From: a bacterium
GTDB taxonomy: Bacteria; Desulfobacterota; Desulfobulbia; Desulfobulbales; Desulfobulbaceae
Direction: 5' to 3'
Length of the DNA: 52,474 nt
Assembly: GCA_030538155.1 (NCBI GenBank)
Contig: JAUNUN010000017.1
Coordinates: 1 to 52,474 of the forward strand
The notes beneath the pieces are model-generated. The model saw only the letters and a list, made by a program, of their open reading frames with translations. It had not been told where the DNA came from and searched no databases. Below, piece by piece: positions 31,866-41,057 of the stretch (position 1 is the stretch's first letter; each line of letters opens with the position of its first letter). Made by a program: the position numbers and the translations under genes.

Positions 31866-33191
31866 ATGAAAAAGATCGTTCAGCTTGCGGCGGCCTGCTG
31901 TCTGGCCGCCATCTGCGGCACCGGCACATCCGTGAGCGCTGCAACTCCTGTTCAGGTTTCTGCTGAAACACAAAAAAACCTGGATGTCCTGCAGGCCACC
32001 CAGGCCTGTCCCGGCTGCGACCTGTCCGGCGCGGAACTTACCCGCATGAAACTTGCCGGGGCTAATCTGGAGGGAGCCAATCTGGCCGGGGCCCGCCTGC
32101 TTCTTGCAGATCTGGCTCGGGCCAACTTACGCAATGCCAACCTCAAGGGGGCAAACCTGGGTGGGGCTGATCTTGCCGATGCTGATCTGAGCGGTGCAAA
32201 CCTCAGCGGAGCAGTGCTTGAAGGCACCTTTATCAGCCAGGCGCAGATTCAGTCGGCAACAGGCTATACACCTGAGGCCAAGTTGGAAATACCCGATGAA
32301 GAACTGCCTATTTCAGATGCTGCCGATCTTCCGCCTGATTCAGACCTGAGACCGACAGTGGATGCGGACACCGGGGCAGAGGCTGCACTGCCGGCGCAAA
32401 AGAAAATTGAACTGGCAGCAGCCAGTAAACCCCTGCCCATAGCCCCGGCCGAGGTTCAAGTTGAGCAGAGCCAGGTGGCGGTCGGTACGGAAGAGCAGGA
32501 AATACCTGCGGAAATCCCGGTTGCGCAACAAGCACCTGCCACAGCCGCCAGAAGTGGAGCAGTAGCCGGCGAATCAGCCGGCACAACGGCAGCCAAGGCT
32601 CTGCCGGTTGCTCCCGGCGGAGATGAACAGCCTGAGCAGATGATTGCACCTGCTCAACCTCAAAGTGAAGTCCCTGCACCCGCAGCCACGCTGGATCTTG
32701 CCGCCGCGCCCGCGCCGGAGGCTCCGGAAGTTGCTGCCTCTGTTCCTCCAGAGCCGACAGCAGTACAGCACGCTGAAGAAGGGGTTCCTGCAGTTGTTGC
32801 AGAAGAGACCGTAACTGTCGCCCCACCCACCGAGGCTGAGGCCGAGCCCAATCAGGAAGCACCTGCGCTTGACAGCGACCGCGAAAAACTGGTCAAGCAG
32901 CTCTTCAAACAAAAGCAGTGTATTGACTGCGATCTTTCCGGCCTGGATTTTTCCGGTCGGGATTTTAAAAAATTTGATCTGGAGCGGGTCAACTTCGCAA
33001 ACAGCAACCTAAACAAGGCTGATCTGCGCAAGGCCAACTTAAAAGGGGCCAACTTACGCGGCGCCATGCTGCAGGGGGCTGATCTGCGCAAGGCAGACCT
33101 GTACCGGGCCGACCTGCGCGGAGCCCGGCTTGACGGCGCACTGCTGGATTCCGCCAGCCTGGACGGCTCACTAGCCGCGCCTGCGGAATAA
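31866..33191 (+). CDS. Exported protein with two pentapeptide-repeat domains
   Basis: A 441-residue protein with a signal peptide (MKKIVQLAAACCLAAICG, cleavage near ...VSA-ATP). Two A(D/N)LxG-type pentapeptide-repeat domains follow (about 47-125 and 350-435), joined by a long Pro/Ala/Glu-rich linker (about 135-340). Each domain is capped by a C-x-x-C-DLSG motif (Cys48/51 in CPGCDLSG, Cys352/355 in CIDCDLSG). Such domains form right-handed square beta-helices. The linker suggests two rigid rods on a flexible tether in the periplasm or cell wall. The ATG at 31866 is chosen for the signal peptide; no ribosome site is clear. Function unknown. Confidence 0.85.
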   Translation: MKKIVQLAAACCLAAICGTGTSVSAATPVQVSAETQKNLDVLQATQACPGCDLSGAELTRMKLAGANLEGANLAGARLLLADLARANLRNANLKGANLGGADLADADLSGANLSGAVLEGTFISQAQIQSATGYTPEAKLEIPDEELPISDAADLPPDSDLRPTVDADTGAEAALPAQKKIELAAASKPLPIAPAEVQVEQSQVAVGTEEQEIPAEIPVAQQAPATAARSGAVAGESAGTTAAKALPVAPGGDEQPEQMIAPAQPQSEVPAPAATLDLAAAPAPEAPEVAASVPPEPTAVQHAEEGVPAVVAEETVTVAPPTEAEAEPNQEAPALDSDREKLVKQLFKQKQCIDCDLSGLDFSGRDFKKFDLERVNFANSNLNKADLRKANLKGANLRGAMLQGADLRKADLYRADLRGARLDGALLDSASLDGSLAAPAE

Positions 33192-33317
33192 CCCGCTGAA
33201 CAACAGGAACAAGGCATCTCCGCTGCATGCCATGATATTTTCATTGACAGGCATGAACGCTCTTGCTATATAAAAAAGTTCATTTGAATTTTCATTACCA
33301 TCTGTGAGGAATACTCC

Positions 33318-33589
33318 ATGGCTACTCATAAGTCTGCTGAAAAACGTGATCGTCAATCCAAAGTGCAGCGTCTGCGCAACCGCATGAACAAGTCGGCAAT
33401 GAAGAACGCCATCCGCCGGATTGAAGAGGCACTTGTTGCCGGATCTGAAGAAGATGCAAAAAGCGCCCTGCTCCATGCCATCCCGGTTATCAGCAAAACA
33501 GCTGCTAAAGGCACTATTCACAAAAAACAGCGGCTCGCAAAATTTCCCGTCTCACCAAACGGGTCAACAAAATGCAGCCCCTGAGTTAA
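33318..33589 (+). CDS. rpsT: 30S ribosomal protein S20, frameshifted near C-terminus
   Basis: The frame begins MATHKSAEKRDRQSKVQRLRNR, characteristic of S20, which binds 16S rRNA early in 30S assembly. It follows the family through HAIPVISKTAAKGTIHK. It then goes out of frame: as written it ends KQRLAKFPVSPNGSTKCSP at 33584. Adding one base to the A6 run at 33522-33527 gives KTAARKISRLTKRVNKMQ and a stop at 33587-33589, the expected S20 end and length (about 90 residues). Because S20 is normally conserved, a homopolymer sequence error is likeliest. GAGGAA lies shortly before the ATG. A strong terminator follows at 33648. Confidence 0.9.
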
Positions 33590-33951
33590 TCGCTGGTTAT
33601 TGTGATTGGCAGTTGATTATCGCCTGATCTTCTTTTTTTGTTGTTTCAACCACGGGAGCCCCTGCTTCCGTGGTTTTTTTATGCTTATTCCCCTTCCTTC
33701 CCTGCCGCACGCTTCCCTGCCTGAACAGTTCCACTGCAAATCCATACCAGAGCAGCAGCCCTACTTTTTCTTGGAAAAACTTGTACAGAAGCCTTTTCAA
33801 TTAGTGTAGGCTGGAGTTTTTCTTTAGAAAAGGACACAAAAGCAGGTAAGGCTTGGTTGTGACGTCTTCGTTTCCCGCTGCCGATTCCGGGCAGGACCAT
33901 GCTCTCTGCAGTGCTACTCTGTGCAAACCGTGTTATTCCTCAGGCTACCCC
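33590..33951. other. Intergenic region after rpsT
   Basis: Holds the rpsT terminator (33648-33680), then an AT-rich stretch (about 33760-33850) where a promoter for the next gene is expected but no clear -35/-10 pair could be chosen. A frame continuous with the next gene opens at a TTG at 33853, but the ATG at 33952 is the preferred start. Confidence 0.4.
33648..33680 (+). terminator. Intrinsic terminator of rpsT
   Basis: AACCACGG (33648-33655) and CCGTGGTT (33668-33675) form a perfect stem around a 12-base loop, followed by a run of T. This is a canonical rho-independent terminator. Confidence 0.9.
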
Positions 33952-36900
33952 ATGAGAACCAGTACCTACCGCGAAATTCCCTATAACTTCACATCTGCCG
34001 ACGACCGCCTCATCATCCGCCAGCTCTTTGGCGAATCTGTCTGGGATGATGTGGAAGAACTACGCAGTCAGCGGGTTACCGGCCGTTCCGCCCGTCTGCT
34101 CATGCGCTTTATGGGTGATCTCTTCATCCTCCATCGCAATCCCTTTCTCTTGCAAGAGTTGATCGACTCTCCCAAGCGTCGCCGCTATCTCTTCAAAGCC
34201 ATGCTCAAAGACCTGAACATCATTGCCGAGACCGCCAAAGGTCACAGCCATGACCAGGTACGCATGGACAAGGTCTTGCACCTGGTTGAGGCCTGCCGGC
34301 AGCAGGCCGACAACCTGCGCACTGGCCTTGAGCAGACCAAGACCCGGCAGGCCGCAATCCGCAAGGAATTGGGGACAGTGATTGGGCCGGACAACGTGTG
34401 CATGGATCCCTTTGTTCTCATCAGCCACGCCACCGATGCCACGGACTGGCGCTTGTACCTGCCCGTAGCCGTGGTGCGGCCAAGTGCCGAAGATCAGCTC
34501 CCGCCCCTTTTGGAAGCGATTGCCCGGCTGAATCTGCACGTCATTCCCAGGGGCGGCGGCACCGGCCTGACCGGCGGGGCCGTGCCGGTGGCGGCAGACT
34601 GCGTCATGATCAATACCGAAAAGCTCAACCGTATTGACGGGATTCACTACCTGCAGGCTCTGGCAGATGATGCCCCTCAATGCACGGTGTTGCGGCTGGA
34701 AGCCGGTGTAGTCACGCAAAAGGCCATGCAGTACGCAGAAGAGCGCGGCTATGTCTTTGCCACCGACCCCACCAGCGCCTGGGCCTCGACCATTGGCGGC
34801 AATATCGCGGAAAACGCAGGCGGCAAGACAGCAGTGCTCTGGGGCACGGCCATCGACAATATCGCGGCCTACACCATTGCCATGCCGGGCACTGGGCTGG
34901 TGCAGGTGCGCCGGGTGAATCACCCGCTGCGCAAGATCCTGCCGGATGACCAGGTAGAATTCGAGGTGCTGGACCAGGCCGGAGAACGTCTGCGCACGAT
35001 CAGCCTGCGCGGAGACGAGATCCGCAAGAAAGGCCTGTGGAAGGATATCACCAACAAGACCCTAGGTGGCCTGCCCGGTGTACAGAAGGAGGGTACGGAC
35101 GGGGTCATCACCTCGGCAGAATTTGTTCTCTACAAAAATTATCCGAAAAAGCTGACCTTTTGCCTGGAATTCTTTGGCGACAGCATGGACGAGGCCAGCC
35201 GGGTGATTGTCGAACTGTCGGATTTCTTCGTCAACCGGGGCGAAGAGGCCCTGATGGCGCTTGAGCACTTTGACGACGAGTACATCCGCGCCATAGACTA
35301 CAAGTTCAAGGCTGCGCGCAGTGTGCCGCCCAAGGCGGTTCTGCTCATCGACATGGTGGCGCACAATACTGAACAAATCTTGCGCGGCAAAAAGAATCTG
35401 CTGGACCTGCTTGAAAAATATCCCAACACCGAAATCTTTGTGGCTGCCGACAGCGACGAGGCCGCCCGTTTCTGGCGCGACCGCAAGCGCCTAGGCGCCA
35501 TTGCCGCCCGCACCAATGCCTTCAAGCTCAATGAAGACATTGTTCTGCCCCTGCATACCTTGGCCGATTTTGCCCGCTACATCGACCAGTACAATCTGGC
35601 TGAGGATCAGTTCAGCCAGAAGTGCGTGATCCACGAAATCATGGATTACCTCAGCATTGCCGAGCCGCTTGAAGACCCGGACTGGCTGGAGGCCAAGATG
35701 CCCAAGGCCGAGGAGCTCTGCGCTCGTGCCCTGGATGAGCTTGCGGCCAAGGATCGCGCTGCGGTGCAGCAGGAAAGGGCCATCAAAACGCTCTTGGACA
35801 AGCTGACCGAACTGTTCCGAGGCTACCCCCGCATCCTGGCCTCGATGCGCCGCGTCTATGACGAAACCCGCAAGCGCCGCATCATCATTGCCACCCACAT
35901 GCACGCGGGCGACGGCAATGTGCATGTCAATATTCCGGTCTTTTCCAATGACCGGGTCATGATGCGCCGGGCCGAACAAACCGCAGAGGCGGTTATGCAA
36001 AAGGCCATGGATTTGGGCGGCGTAGTCAGCGGCGAGCACGGTATCGGTATCACCAAGATCAAGTTTCTGGACAAGGAACGGGTGGAGGCCCTGCGCAGAT
36101 ACCGCCGCGAAATCGATCCCAAGGGCCTGATGAACCCCGGCAAGCTCGATGCCGCCGACATTATGGACCGGGTCTTTACCCCCTCCTTCAACCTGCTGGA
36201 GCTGGAGGCGCGCATCCTCCAGCACAATTCCCTGGAAACCCTGGCAGCAAGCATTGCCCAGTGCATTCGCTGCGGCAAGTGCAAGCCGGACTGCTGCGTC
36301 TTTTCGCCGGTAGAAGATTTGTTTTTCCACCCGCGCAACAAGAACCTGGCCATTGGTTCGCTCATCGAGGCCCTGCTCTACGACATGCAGCGCTCCCACT
36401 TTCCCCGCTTCCATCAGCTCAAATACCTGGAAGAAGTGGCGGATCACTGCACCCTCTGCGGCAAATGCCTGCCGCCCTGCCCGGTCAACATCGATACGGC
36501 GGCCATTTCCGTGCTGGAACGCCGCATCCTGACCGAGCGCGGCTACAAGCGCATGCCCCTGCCCACCCGCATGTCGCTTTTGTATCTCAAGACCCGCAAC
36601 CGGGGTTTCAACCGCATCTTCCGCACCACGGTACTGCGGGGCGGAGCAGCGGCCCAGCGTTTTGCAGCCGGCCTCGTGCCCAAGCTGCCCGCCAAGATTA
36701 GAGAACAGAAATGGCGGCCACTCGCCATGTTGGCCTCGCCCATGCCGCAGCCGGCGGCCAAGGTGCTGCGCCACTTTCTGCCCCAAACAAGCCTTAACGA
36801 GGCCCTGCTCTTCAACCCGGCCGAGAGCAGCAGCACCAATAAGACCGTTTTCTACTTCCCCGGCTGCGGCTCCGAGCGCCTGTACAGTGAGGTGGCCGTG

Positions 36901-37590
36901 GCTGTCCTGTACATGCTTATAAAAGCCGGAGTGCGAGTGGTGCTGCCGCCGGCCAACCTCTGCTGCGGCTTTCCTGCCAAGGCCAATGCCAAGCTGGAGA
37001 TGCACGGCGATGTCACCCTGCGCGACACCATTATCCTAAGCCAGATCAGGGACATGCTCGGCCACCTGGTTTTCGATGCAGTGGTGGTCAGTTGCGGCAC
37101 CTGCCGGGAGGCCCTGCACGAACTGGGCGTGGAAGACATCTTTTCCTGCGAACTTATGGACGCCTCCTATTTTGCCCTAGAGCAGGCCGACCTGCCGACT
37201 GAGCGCCTGGAAGGACGCTTATCGTACCACACCCCCTGCCACGATTCCCTGCAGGGCGAAGGCATGCCGGTGCTGCGCCGTTTGGTGCGCGAGGCAAGCG
37301 CGCAGCCGCATTGCTGCTCCGAGGCAGGCACGCTTTCCCTGTCTCGGCCGGATATCACCGGGGCCATGTTCAGACGCAAGCAAAGCGCCATTGCCGCATG
37401 CTCGGCCTGCAGCGCCGAGGATACGGTGATCACCAACTGCCCCTCCTGCCTGACCGGCCTGGGCCGCCATGCGGGCAACGGCCCAAAGCCCATGCACCTG
37501 TGCGTGTATCTGGCAGAACGCATTGGCGGTACAAACTGGCGGCAGGAGGCAGAGGCATTGCTTAAGGCTGCTGAGGTGGTTGCCTTTTAA
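33952..37590 (+). CDS. Giant FAD-binding/Fe-S/CCG-domain oxidoreductase (GlcD-GlcF type fusion)
   Basis: A 1212-residue fusion of modules often split between genes. An N-terminal helical region (about 1-140) matches the DUF3683-type extension. An FAD-binding type 4 (VAO/GlcD) domain follows, with IPRGGGTGLTGG near residue 197 and TSAWASTIGGNIAENAGG. The FAD-oxidase C-terminal domain has THMHAGDGNVHVNIP and GGVVSGEHGIG. Two [4Fe-4S] motifs follow near residues 770 (CIRCGKCKPDC) and 832 (CTLCGKCLPPCP). Two CCG cysteine-rich (GlcF/HdrB-like) modules come last (NLCCGFPAKA near 1003; HTPCHDS near 1090). This is the layout of respiratory D-lactate or glycolate-type dehydrogenases delivering electrons to quinone or another carrier; the substrate is unproven. 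The ATG at 33952 is preferred over an upstream TTG. Confidence 0.92.
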   Translation: MRTSTYREIPYNFTSADDRLIIRQLFGESVWDDVEELRSQRVTGRSARLLMRFMGDLFILHRNPFLLQELIDSPKRRRYLFKAMLKDLNIIAETAKGHSHDQVRMDKVLHLVEACRQQADNLRTGLEQTKTRQAAIRKELGTVIGPDNVCMDPFVLISHATDATDWRLYLPVAVVRPSAEDQLPPLLEAIARLNLHVIPRGGGTGLTGGAVPVAADCVMINTEKLNRIDGIHYLQALADDAPQCTVLRLEAGVVTQKAMQYAEERGYVFATDPTSAWASTIGGNIAENAGGKTAVLWGTAIDNIAAYTIAMPGTGLVQVRRVNHPLRKILPDDQVEFEVLDQAGERLRTISLRGDEIRKKGLWKDITNKTLGGLPGVQKEGTDGVITSAEFVLYKNYPKKLTFCLEFFGDSMDEASRVIVELSDFFVNRGEEALMALEHFDDEYIRAIDYKFKAARSVPPKAVLLIDMVAHNTEQILRGKKNLLDLLEKYPNTEIFVAADSDEAARFWRDRKRLGAIAARTNAFKLNEDIVLPLHTLADFARYIDQYNLAEDQFSQKCVIHEIMDYLSIAEPLEDPDWLEAKMPKAEELCARALDELAAKDRAAVQQERAIKTLLDKLTELFRGYPRILASMRRVYDETRKRRIIIATHMHAGDGNVHVNIPVFSNDRVMMRRAEQTAEAVMQKAMDLGGVVSGEHGIGITKIKFLDKERVEALRRYRREIDPKGLMNPGKLDAADIMDRVFTPSFNLLELEARILQHNSLETLAASIAQCIRCGKCKPDCCVFSPVEDLFFHPRNKNLAIGSLIEALLYDMQRSHFPRFHQLKYLEEVADHCTLCGKCLPPCPVNIDTAAISVLERRILTERGYKRMPLPTRMSLLYLKTRNRGFNRIFRTTVLRGGAAAQRFAAGLVPKLPAKIREQKWRPLAMLASPMPQPAAKVLRHFLPQTSLNEALLFNPAESSSTNKTVFYFPGCGSERLYSEVAVAVLYMLIKAGVRVVLPPANLCCGFPAKANAKLEMHGDVTLRDTIILSQIRDMLGHLVFDAVVVSCGTCREALHELGVEDIFSCELMDASYFALEQADLPTERLEGRLSYHTPCHDSLQGEGMPVLRRLVREASAQPHCCSEAGTLSLSRPDITGAMFRRKQSAIAACSACSAEDTVITNCPSCLTGLGRHAGNGPKPMHLCVYLAERIGGTNWRQEAEALLKAAEVVAF

Positions 37591-37666
37591 TTCCAACTCC
37601 ATAGTACACTGCGGCCGCGCTCTGTAACCCGGCTCAATGCATGACAGGGAACAATCAGGAGTAGTA

Positions 37667-39130
37667 ATGGAACGTTTTCCCGTCGACTTTCGGCGGAATT
37701 TTTACCCCGGCGAGAGCAGCAACAGCTTCAGGCTTTCCGGCCCGGGTGAGCTGGAACTGAACAGCGCCATTACCCTGCGGGCGCGGCAAAGAAGTTTTCT
37801 TGGCTTCTCAAAGAAGACCGCCCTGCATTTTGATCCGGCCCAAGTCGTCAATGTAGAGCGCAAGGGGCAGAGCCTGCGCTTTGACTTGCTGGCAGGTGGA
37901 GATATCCGCAACCCCGGCCATCTATGCCTGCTGCCGGCGGATGAGGCCGCAGCGCAAAGACTGGCGGCACTGCTGCCCGCCACCCGGACCGATATTGTCG
38001 ACCAGGCTGAACAGGAACTGGATGATTTCAGGGATCGTCTTTATCAGGCCACACCGCATGCCTTTGTCACCCCCACTCTTGTTGTCGTCAACCTGCTCAT
38101 CTTTGCCGCCATGGTGGCCACTGGGGTTGATATGCTGCAGCCGGACGGCAGAATGGTTATCTCCTGGGGCGCCAATTTCGGCCCCTACACCACAAATGGC
38201 CAGTGGTGGCGTCTCCTTAGCTCCATGTTTCTTCACTTCGGCATCCTGCATGTGGGCCTCAATATGTGGGCGCTCTACTACTCGGGTCGAGTGGTGGAGC
38301 GGCTCTTCGGCAATGGGCGTTTTGCCCTGCTCTATCTCATAGCCGGGCTCTCGGGCAGCATTGCCAGCCTGCTCTGGAACCCCATGGTCAACAGCGCCGG
38401 CGCATCCGGGGCAATCTTTGGTGTCTACGGCGCACTGCTCGCCTTCATGCTCGACCGGCGCAATCAGGTGCCCAAGGCCATCATGAAGGAGCAGCGCCTG
38501 GGTGTGCTCATCTTCATTCTCTACTCCCTCGGCTTTGGCCTGCGCCAAGAAGGCATTGACAATGCCGCCCACATCGGCGGTCTGGCAGGCGGTCTGATCA
38601 TGGGCTGGTTTCTGGCCCGACCCCTGAACAGGGAAGCGCGGGCACAACCCGGCCGGCCCAAACTGGTCGCCCTTGTGACTGCCGCAACCATAACGCTTAC
38701 CCTGCTCACCCTGCCCATCGAACGCACGGGCGAGGCCTTTCGGCGGGAAGAACAGTTTTTTACAGATTTCAGGTGGCTGTCTGAAGAGGAAACACGGCTG
38801 AGCGCTGCCTCTGAAGAGTGGCGGCAACTGGCGGCCACGGGCATGCATTCCTGGGCCTATCTGGCCGACAAGATGGAGGAGGATATTGTCCATCCCTGGC
38901 AGGGCATTTACGAGCGTCTGTCTGCAAACATGGTGCCGGAAACCTCACGGCTGCGCAGTCACCAGGACCTGGTACTGCGGTCAGTAAGAGAGCGTCGAGA
39001 CGGCTACCAGCTCTTTGTGGAGGGCATACGCACCAACGATGAGGACAAGTTGCAAGAGGCGCAAGTGCATTTTGCCGCCAGCAACGAAACCATCAAAAGG
39101 CTGCAGCAGCTCTCCGCCGAAGAGCAGTAA
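37667..39130 (+). CDS. Rhomboid-family intramembrane serine protease
   Basis: A 487-residue membrane protein. A soluble N-terminal domain (about 1-140) precedes a six-helix rhomboid core (about 145-340). The catalytic dyad is intact: Ser247 in GASGAIFG and His302 in AAHIGGLAGG. NMWALYYSGRVVERLFG is also typical, with the oxyanion-side asparagine. A C-terminal soluble region (about 365-487) is helical and charged, with no recognised domain. It should cleave transmembrane segments of unknown substrates. CAGGAG five bases before the ATG at 37667 decides the start. It is 76 bases after the FAD/Fe-S gene and 69 before the TAXI gene, same strand. Confidence 0.93.
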   Translation: MERFPVDFRRNFYPGESSNSFRLSGPGELELNSAITLRARQRSFLGFSKKTALHFDPAQVVNVERKGQSLRFDLLAGGDIRNPGHLCLLPADEAAAQRLAALLPATRTDIVDQAEQELDDFRDRLYQATPHAFVTPTLVVVNLLIFAAMVATGVDMLQPDGRMVISWGANFGPYTTNGQWWRLLSSMFLHFGILHVGLNMWALYYSGRVVERLFGNGRFALLYLIAGLSGSIASLLWNPMVNSAGASGAIFGVYGALLAFMLDRRNQVPKAIMKEQRLGVLIFILYSLGFGLRQEGIDNAAHIGGLAGGLIMGWFLARPLNREARAQPGRPKLVALVTAATITLTLLTLPIERTGEAFRREEQFFTDFRWLSEEETRLSAASEEWRQLAATGMHSWAYLADKMEEDIVHPWQGIYERLSANMVPETSRLRSHQDLVLRSVRERRDGYQLFVEGIRTNDEDKLQEAQVHFAASNETIKRLQQLSAEEQ

Positions 39131-39199
39131 GGCTAATCTTGGCCCATGCCGCGCCCGGATGCATCGGGACGTCTTCTTGTATTCTTTTCTGGAGGTTCT

Positions 39200-40165
39200 A
39201 TGAAACGGCTGTTTTTTCTGTGCGCCTGTCTGATCCTGCTTGCCGGCACTGTAGATGCCCAGGCCGCCCCCAAACACGTGGTCATCGGCACCGGCGCTCT
39301 CACCGGCGTCTACTATCCCGTTGGCGGGGCCATCAGCAGCATGATGAACAAGCAGCGCAAACAGCACCGATTCCGCACCACAGTGGAATCCACCGACGGT
39401 TCCCTCTTCAACATCAATGCGCTGATGAGTGGCGACATTGACTTCGGCATTGTGCAAGCCGACCTGCAGCACCAGGCCTACAAGGGCTTCAACCACTGGG
39501 CCGGGGCCCCGCAAAGCAAGCTGCGCGCCGTTTTTGCCCTGCACCCGGAGATTGTCACCATCCTTGCCGCTGCAGACAAAAACATCAAAACCGTGACAGA
39601 CCTGAAGGGGAAAACCGTGAACATCGGTCAGCCGGGTTCCGGTCAGCGCAGCAATGCCATGGCACTTCTGGAAGTGGCCGGCATCGATGTGGATGAGGGT
39701 CTGGAGGCCGAGGGCTTTGAGCCCGACGAAGCTGTGGTCATGCTGCAGGATAAACGTATTGACGCCTACTTCTACACCGTGGGCCATCCCAACGAGTTGG
39801 TGCGAAAGGTTGTCGCGGGCAGCCGTGCCCTCAACTTTGTGGCCGTGCCGGACGAGTTTACGATTGAACTCATCAGGCAGCACCCCTTCTATGTCCTGGC
39901 CTCAATCCCGGTCAAGCACTATCCCGGCGTGGAGAACAAGAAGAACACGCCCTCTTACGGCGTCAAAGCCACCCTGTGCACCAGCGCCGATGTCGCAGAT
40001 AAGGTTGTTTATGCCCTTACCAAGGAAATCTTTGCAAACCTGGAAACCTTTCGCAGCCTCCACCCTGCCTTGGAAGTACTGACCAGGGAAAACATGCTGG
40101 AAGGGCTCAGCGCCCCCCTGCATCCGGGCGCTGAGCAATACTACCGGGAGGCCGGCCTACTTTAG
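39200..40165 (+). CDS. TAXI-family TRAP transporter solute-binding protein
   Basis: A 321-residue secreted binding protein: signal peptide (MKRLFFLCACLILLAGTVDA, cleavage near AQA), then VIGTGALTGVYYPVGGAIS, the diagnostic TAXI opening. Inner motifs are ESTDGSLFNINALMSGDIDFGIVQAD and VNIGQPGSGQRSNAMALL. It would bind a small carboxylate or amino acid in the periplasm for a TRAP permease. No permease gene is in the window, so the partner is elsewhere or absent. GGAGG five bases before the ATG decides the start. A perfect 11-base stem (40105-40115 with 40126-40136) lies within the last codons. Confidence 0.92.
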   Translation: MKRLFFLCACLILLAGTVDAQAAPKHVVIGTGALTGVYYPVGGAISSMMNKQRKQHRFRTTVESTDGSLFNINALMSGDIDFGIVQADLQHQAYKGFNHWAGAPQSKLRAVFALHPEIVTILAAADKNIKTVTDLKGKTVNIGQPGSGQRSNAMALLEVAGIDVDEGLEAEGFEPDEAVVMLQDKRIDAYFYTVGHPNELVRKVVAGSRALNFVAVPDEFTIELIRQHPFYVLASIPVKHYPGVENKKNTPSYGVKATLCTSADVADKVVYALTKEIFANLETFRSLHPALEVLTRENMLEGLSAPLHPGAEQYYREAGLL

Positions 40166-40224
40166 AAGTTTGATTTAAAACCTGCCCATGCAGCAGAAAA
40201 GATCAGGCAACGACTCAACTGCGG

Positions 40225-40776
40225 TCATGCCGTGCAGCCGCAGCAAATCACAGCAGTAGAACAAGGAGCGCAAAGGCAAAGCCGAAAGCCGCAAGCCGCA
40301 AGGGTTATACCGCGCTTGAAATTTCCGCTCTCCGGCCGGTACATCCAGAAGGATGACAGGGCAAGGAAGCTGAGGCAGCAGGCATAGAGCAGAGTAAACC
40401 AGTGTTTGCCGCTGCTGCTTGTGGCCTTGTGCAGACTGTTGAAGGCAGTCAGCACAGGGGGCAGTTCCTTGCCGGTATAGGAGGCCAGACCGCTTTCCTT
40501 GTTGTAGCTGCCGTTCCTGAAGGTGATCGACTGTTCATCTTCGCTGACCACTGTAAGTCTCTTCTGGTGCAGGGCTCTGCCCAGTTCGCTGCCGCTTAAA
40601 CCCGGAGCAACACTTTTTTCTACCTGTTTCTCGCTCTTCAGAAAATCCGTCTCCCGGTAGGTCAGCACAATGCCGCTGATGCAGTAAATCACTGTCAGGC
40701 CAATGACGAAAAAACCAATATCCCGGTGCAGGAGCCGCATCCAGCGCTGCAGGGAAATTTTGTGAGCATGTTCCAT
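40225..40776 (-). CDS. PepSY-associated TM protein, likely frameshifted at C-terminus
   Basis: A 183-residue membrane protein of the PepSY-TM type: N-terminal basic segment and helix (LHRDIGFFVIGLTVIYCISGIVLTY), a periplasmic PepSY-like part (about 45-120) and a second helix (HWFTLLYACCLSFLALSSFWMY). The last 20 residues as written are cysteine-rich (GFRLCLCAPCSTAVICC) and unlike the family. A one-base shift at the TTTCGGCTTT segment gives GFGFAFALLVLLL and a stop at 40248-40250, a normal third helix. GGAGAG precedes the ATG at 40776. Such proteins are often linked to ferric-siderophore reduction or metal stress. It is convergent with the TAXI gene. Confidence 0.75.
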   Translation of the reverse strand: MEHAHKISLQRWMRLLHRDIGFFVIGLTVIYCISGIVLTYRETDFLKSEKQVEKSVAPGLSGSELGRALHQKRLTVVSEDEQSITFRNGSYNKESGLASYTGKELPPVLTAFNSLHKATSSSGKHWFTLLYACCLSFLALSSFWMYRPESGNFKRGITLAACGFRLCLCAPCSTAVICCGCTA

Positions 40777-40786
40777 GAATCTCTCC

Positions 40787-40801
40787 ATATCATACTGATA
40801 T
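40787..40801 (-). promoter_or_regulatory. Operator-like palindrome upstream of the PepSY gene
   Basis: ATATCA-TAC-TGATAT, a perfect six-base inverted repeat 11 bases before the start codon, inside the ribosome-site region and next to an AT-rich TATAAT-bearing segment. It could be a repressor site. A Fur-type role is only suggested by the gene family. Confidence 0.35.
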
Positions 40802-41057
40802 TATAAAAAATTATTTCCAACACCCTGGAACTAGCAAAAGCTGGGCCAAAACGGTAAAAGCCATTCCCCATGGAGCGGATCATATAATTTTTGCGCCATT
40901 ACAGTGTGTTATCAGCAATAAGAGACAACTATCTCGCCGTAACGGAGCCGGCAGCGGGCCCTTGGCTTACCCGGCTTGGGTAAAAGGAACCCAACGCAAC
41001 AGGCCATGGTGGGCATATTGTACACAAGGCCTGCTCCGCTCACCCTGTTACCAACAA

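Noticed and set aside
32020..32230. Periodic repeats suggestive of an array
   Set aside because: Explained by pentapeptide-repeat codons; no spacers, so not CRISPR.
33853..33951. TTG start for the FAD/Fe-S gene
   Set aside because: Upstream codons look non-conserved and the ATG at 33952 fits the family N-terminus; not fully excluded.
35491..37005. 504-aa open frame opposite the FAD/Fe-S gene
   Set aside because: Mirror of a well-supported gene in GC-rich DNA; no family resemblance.
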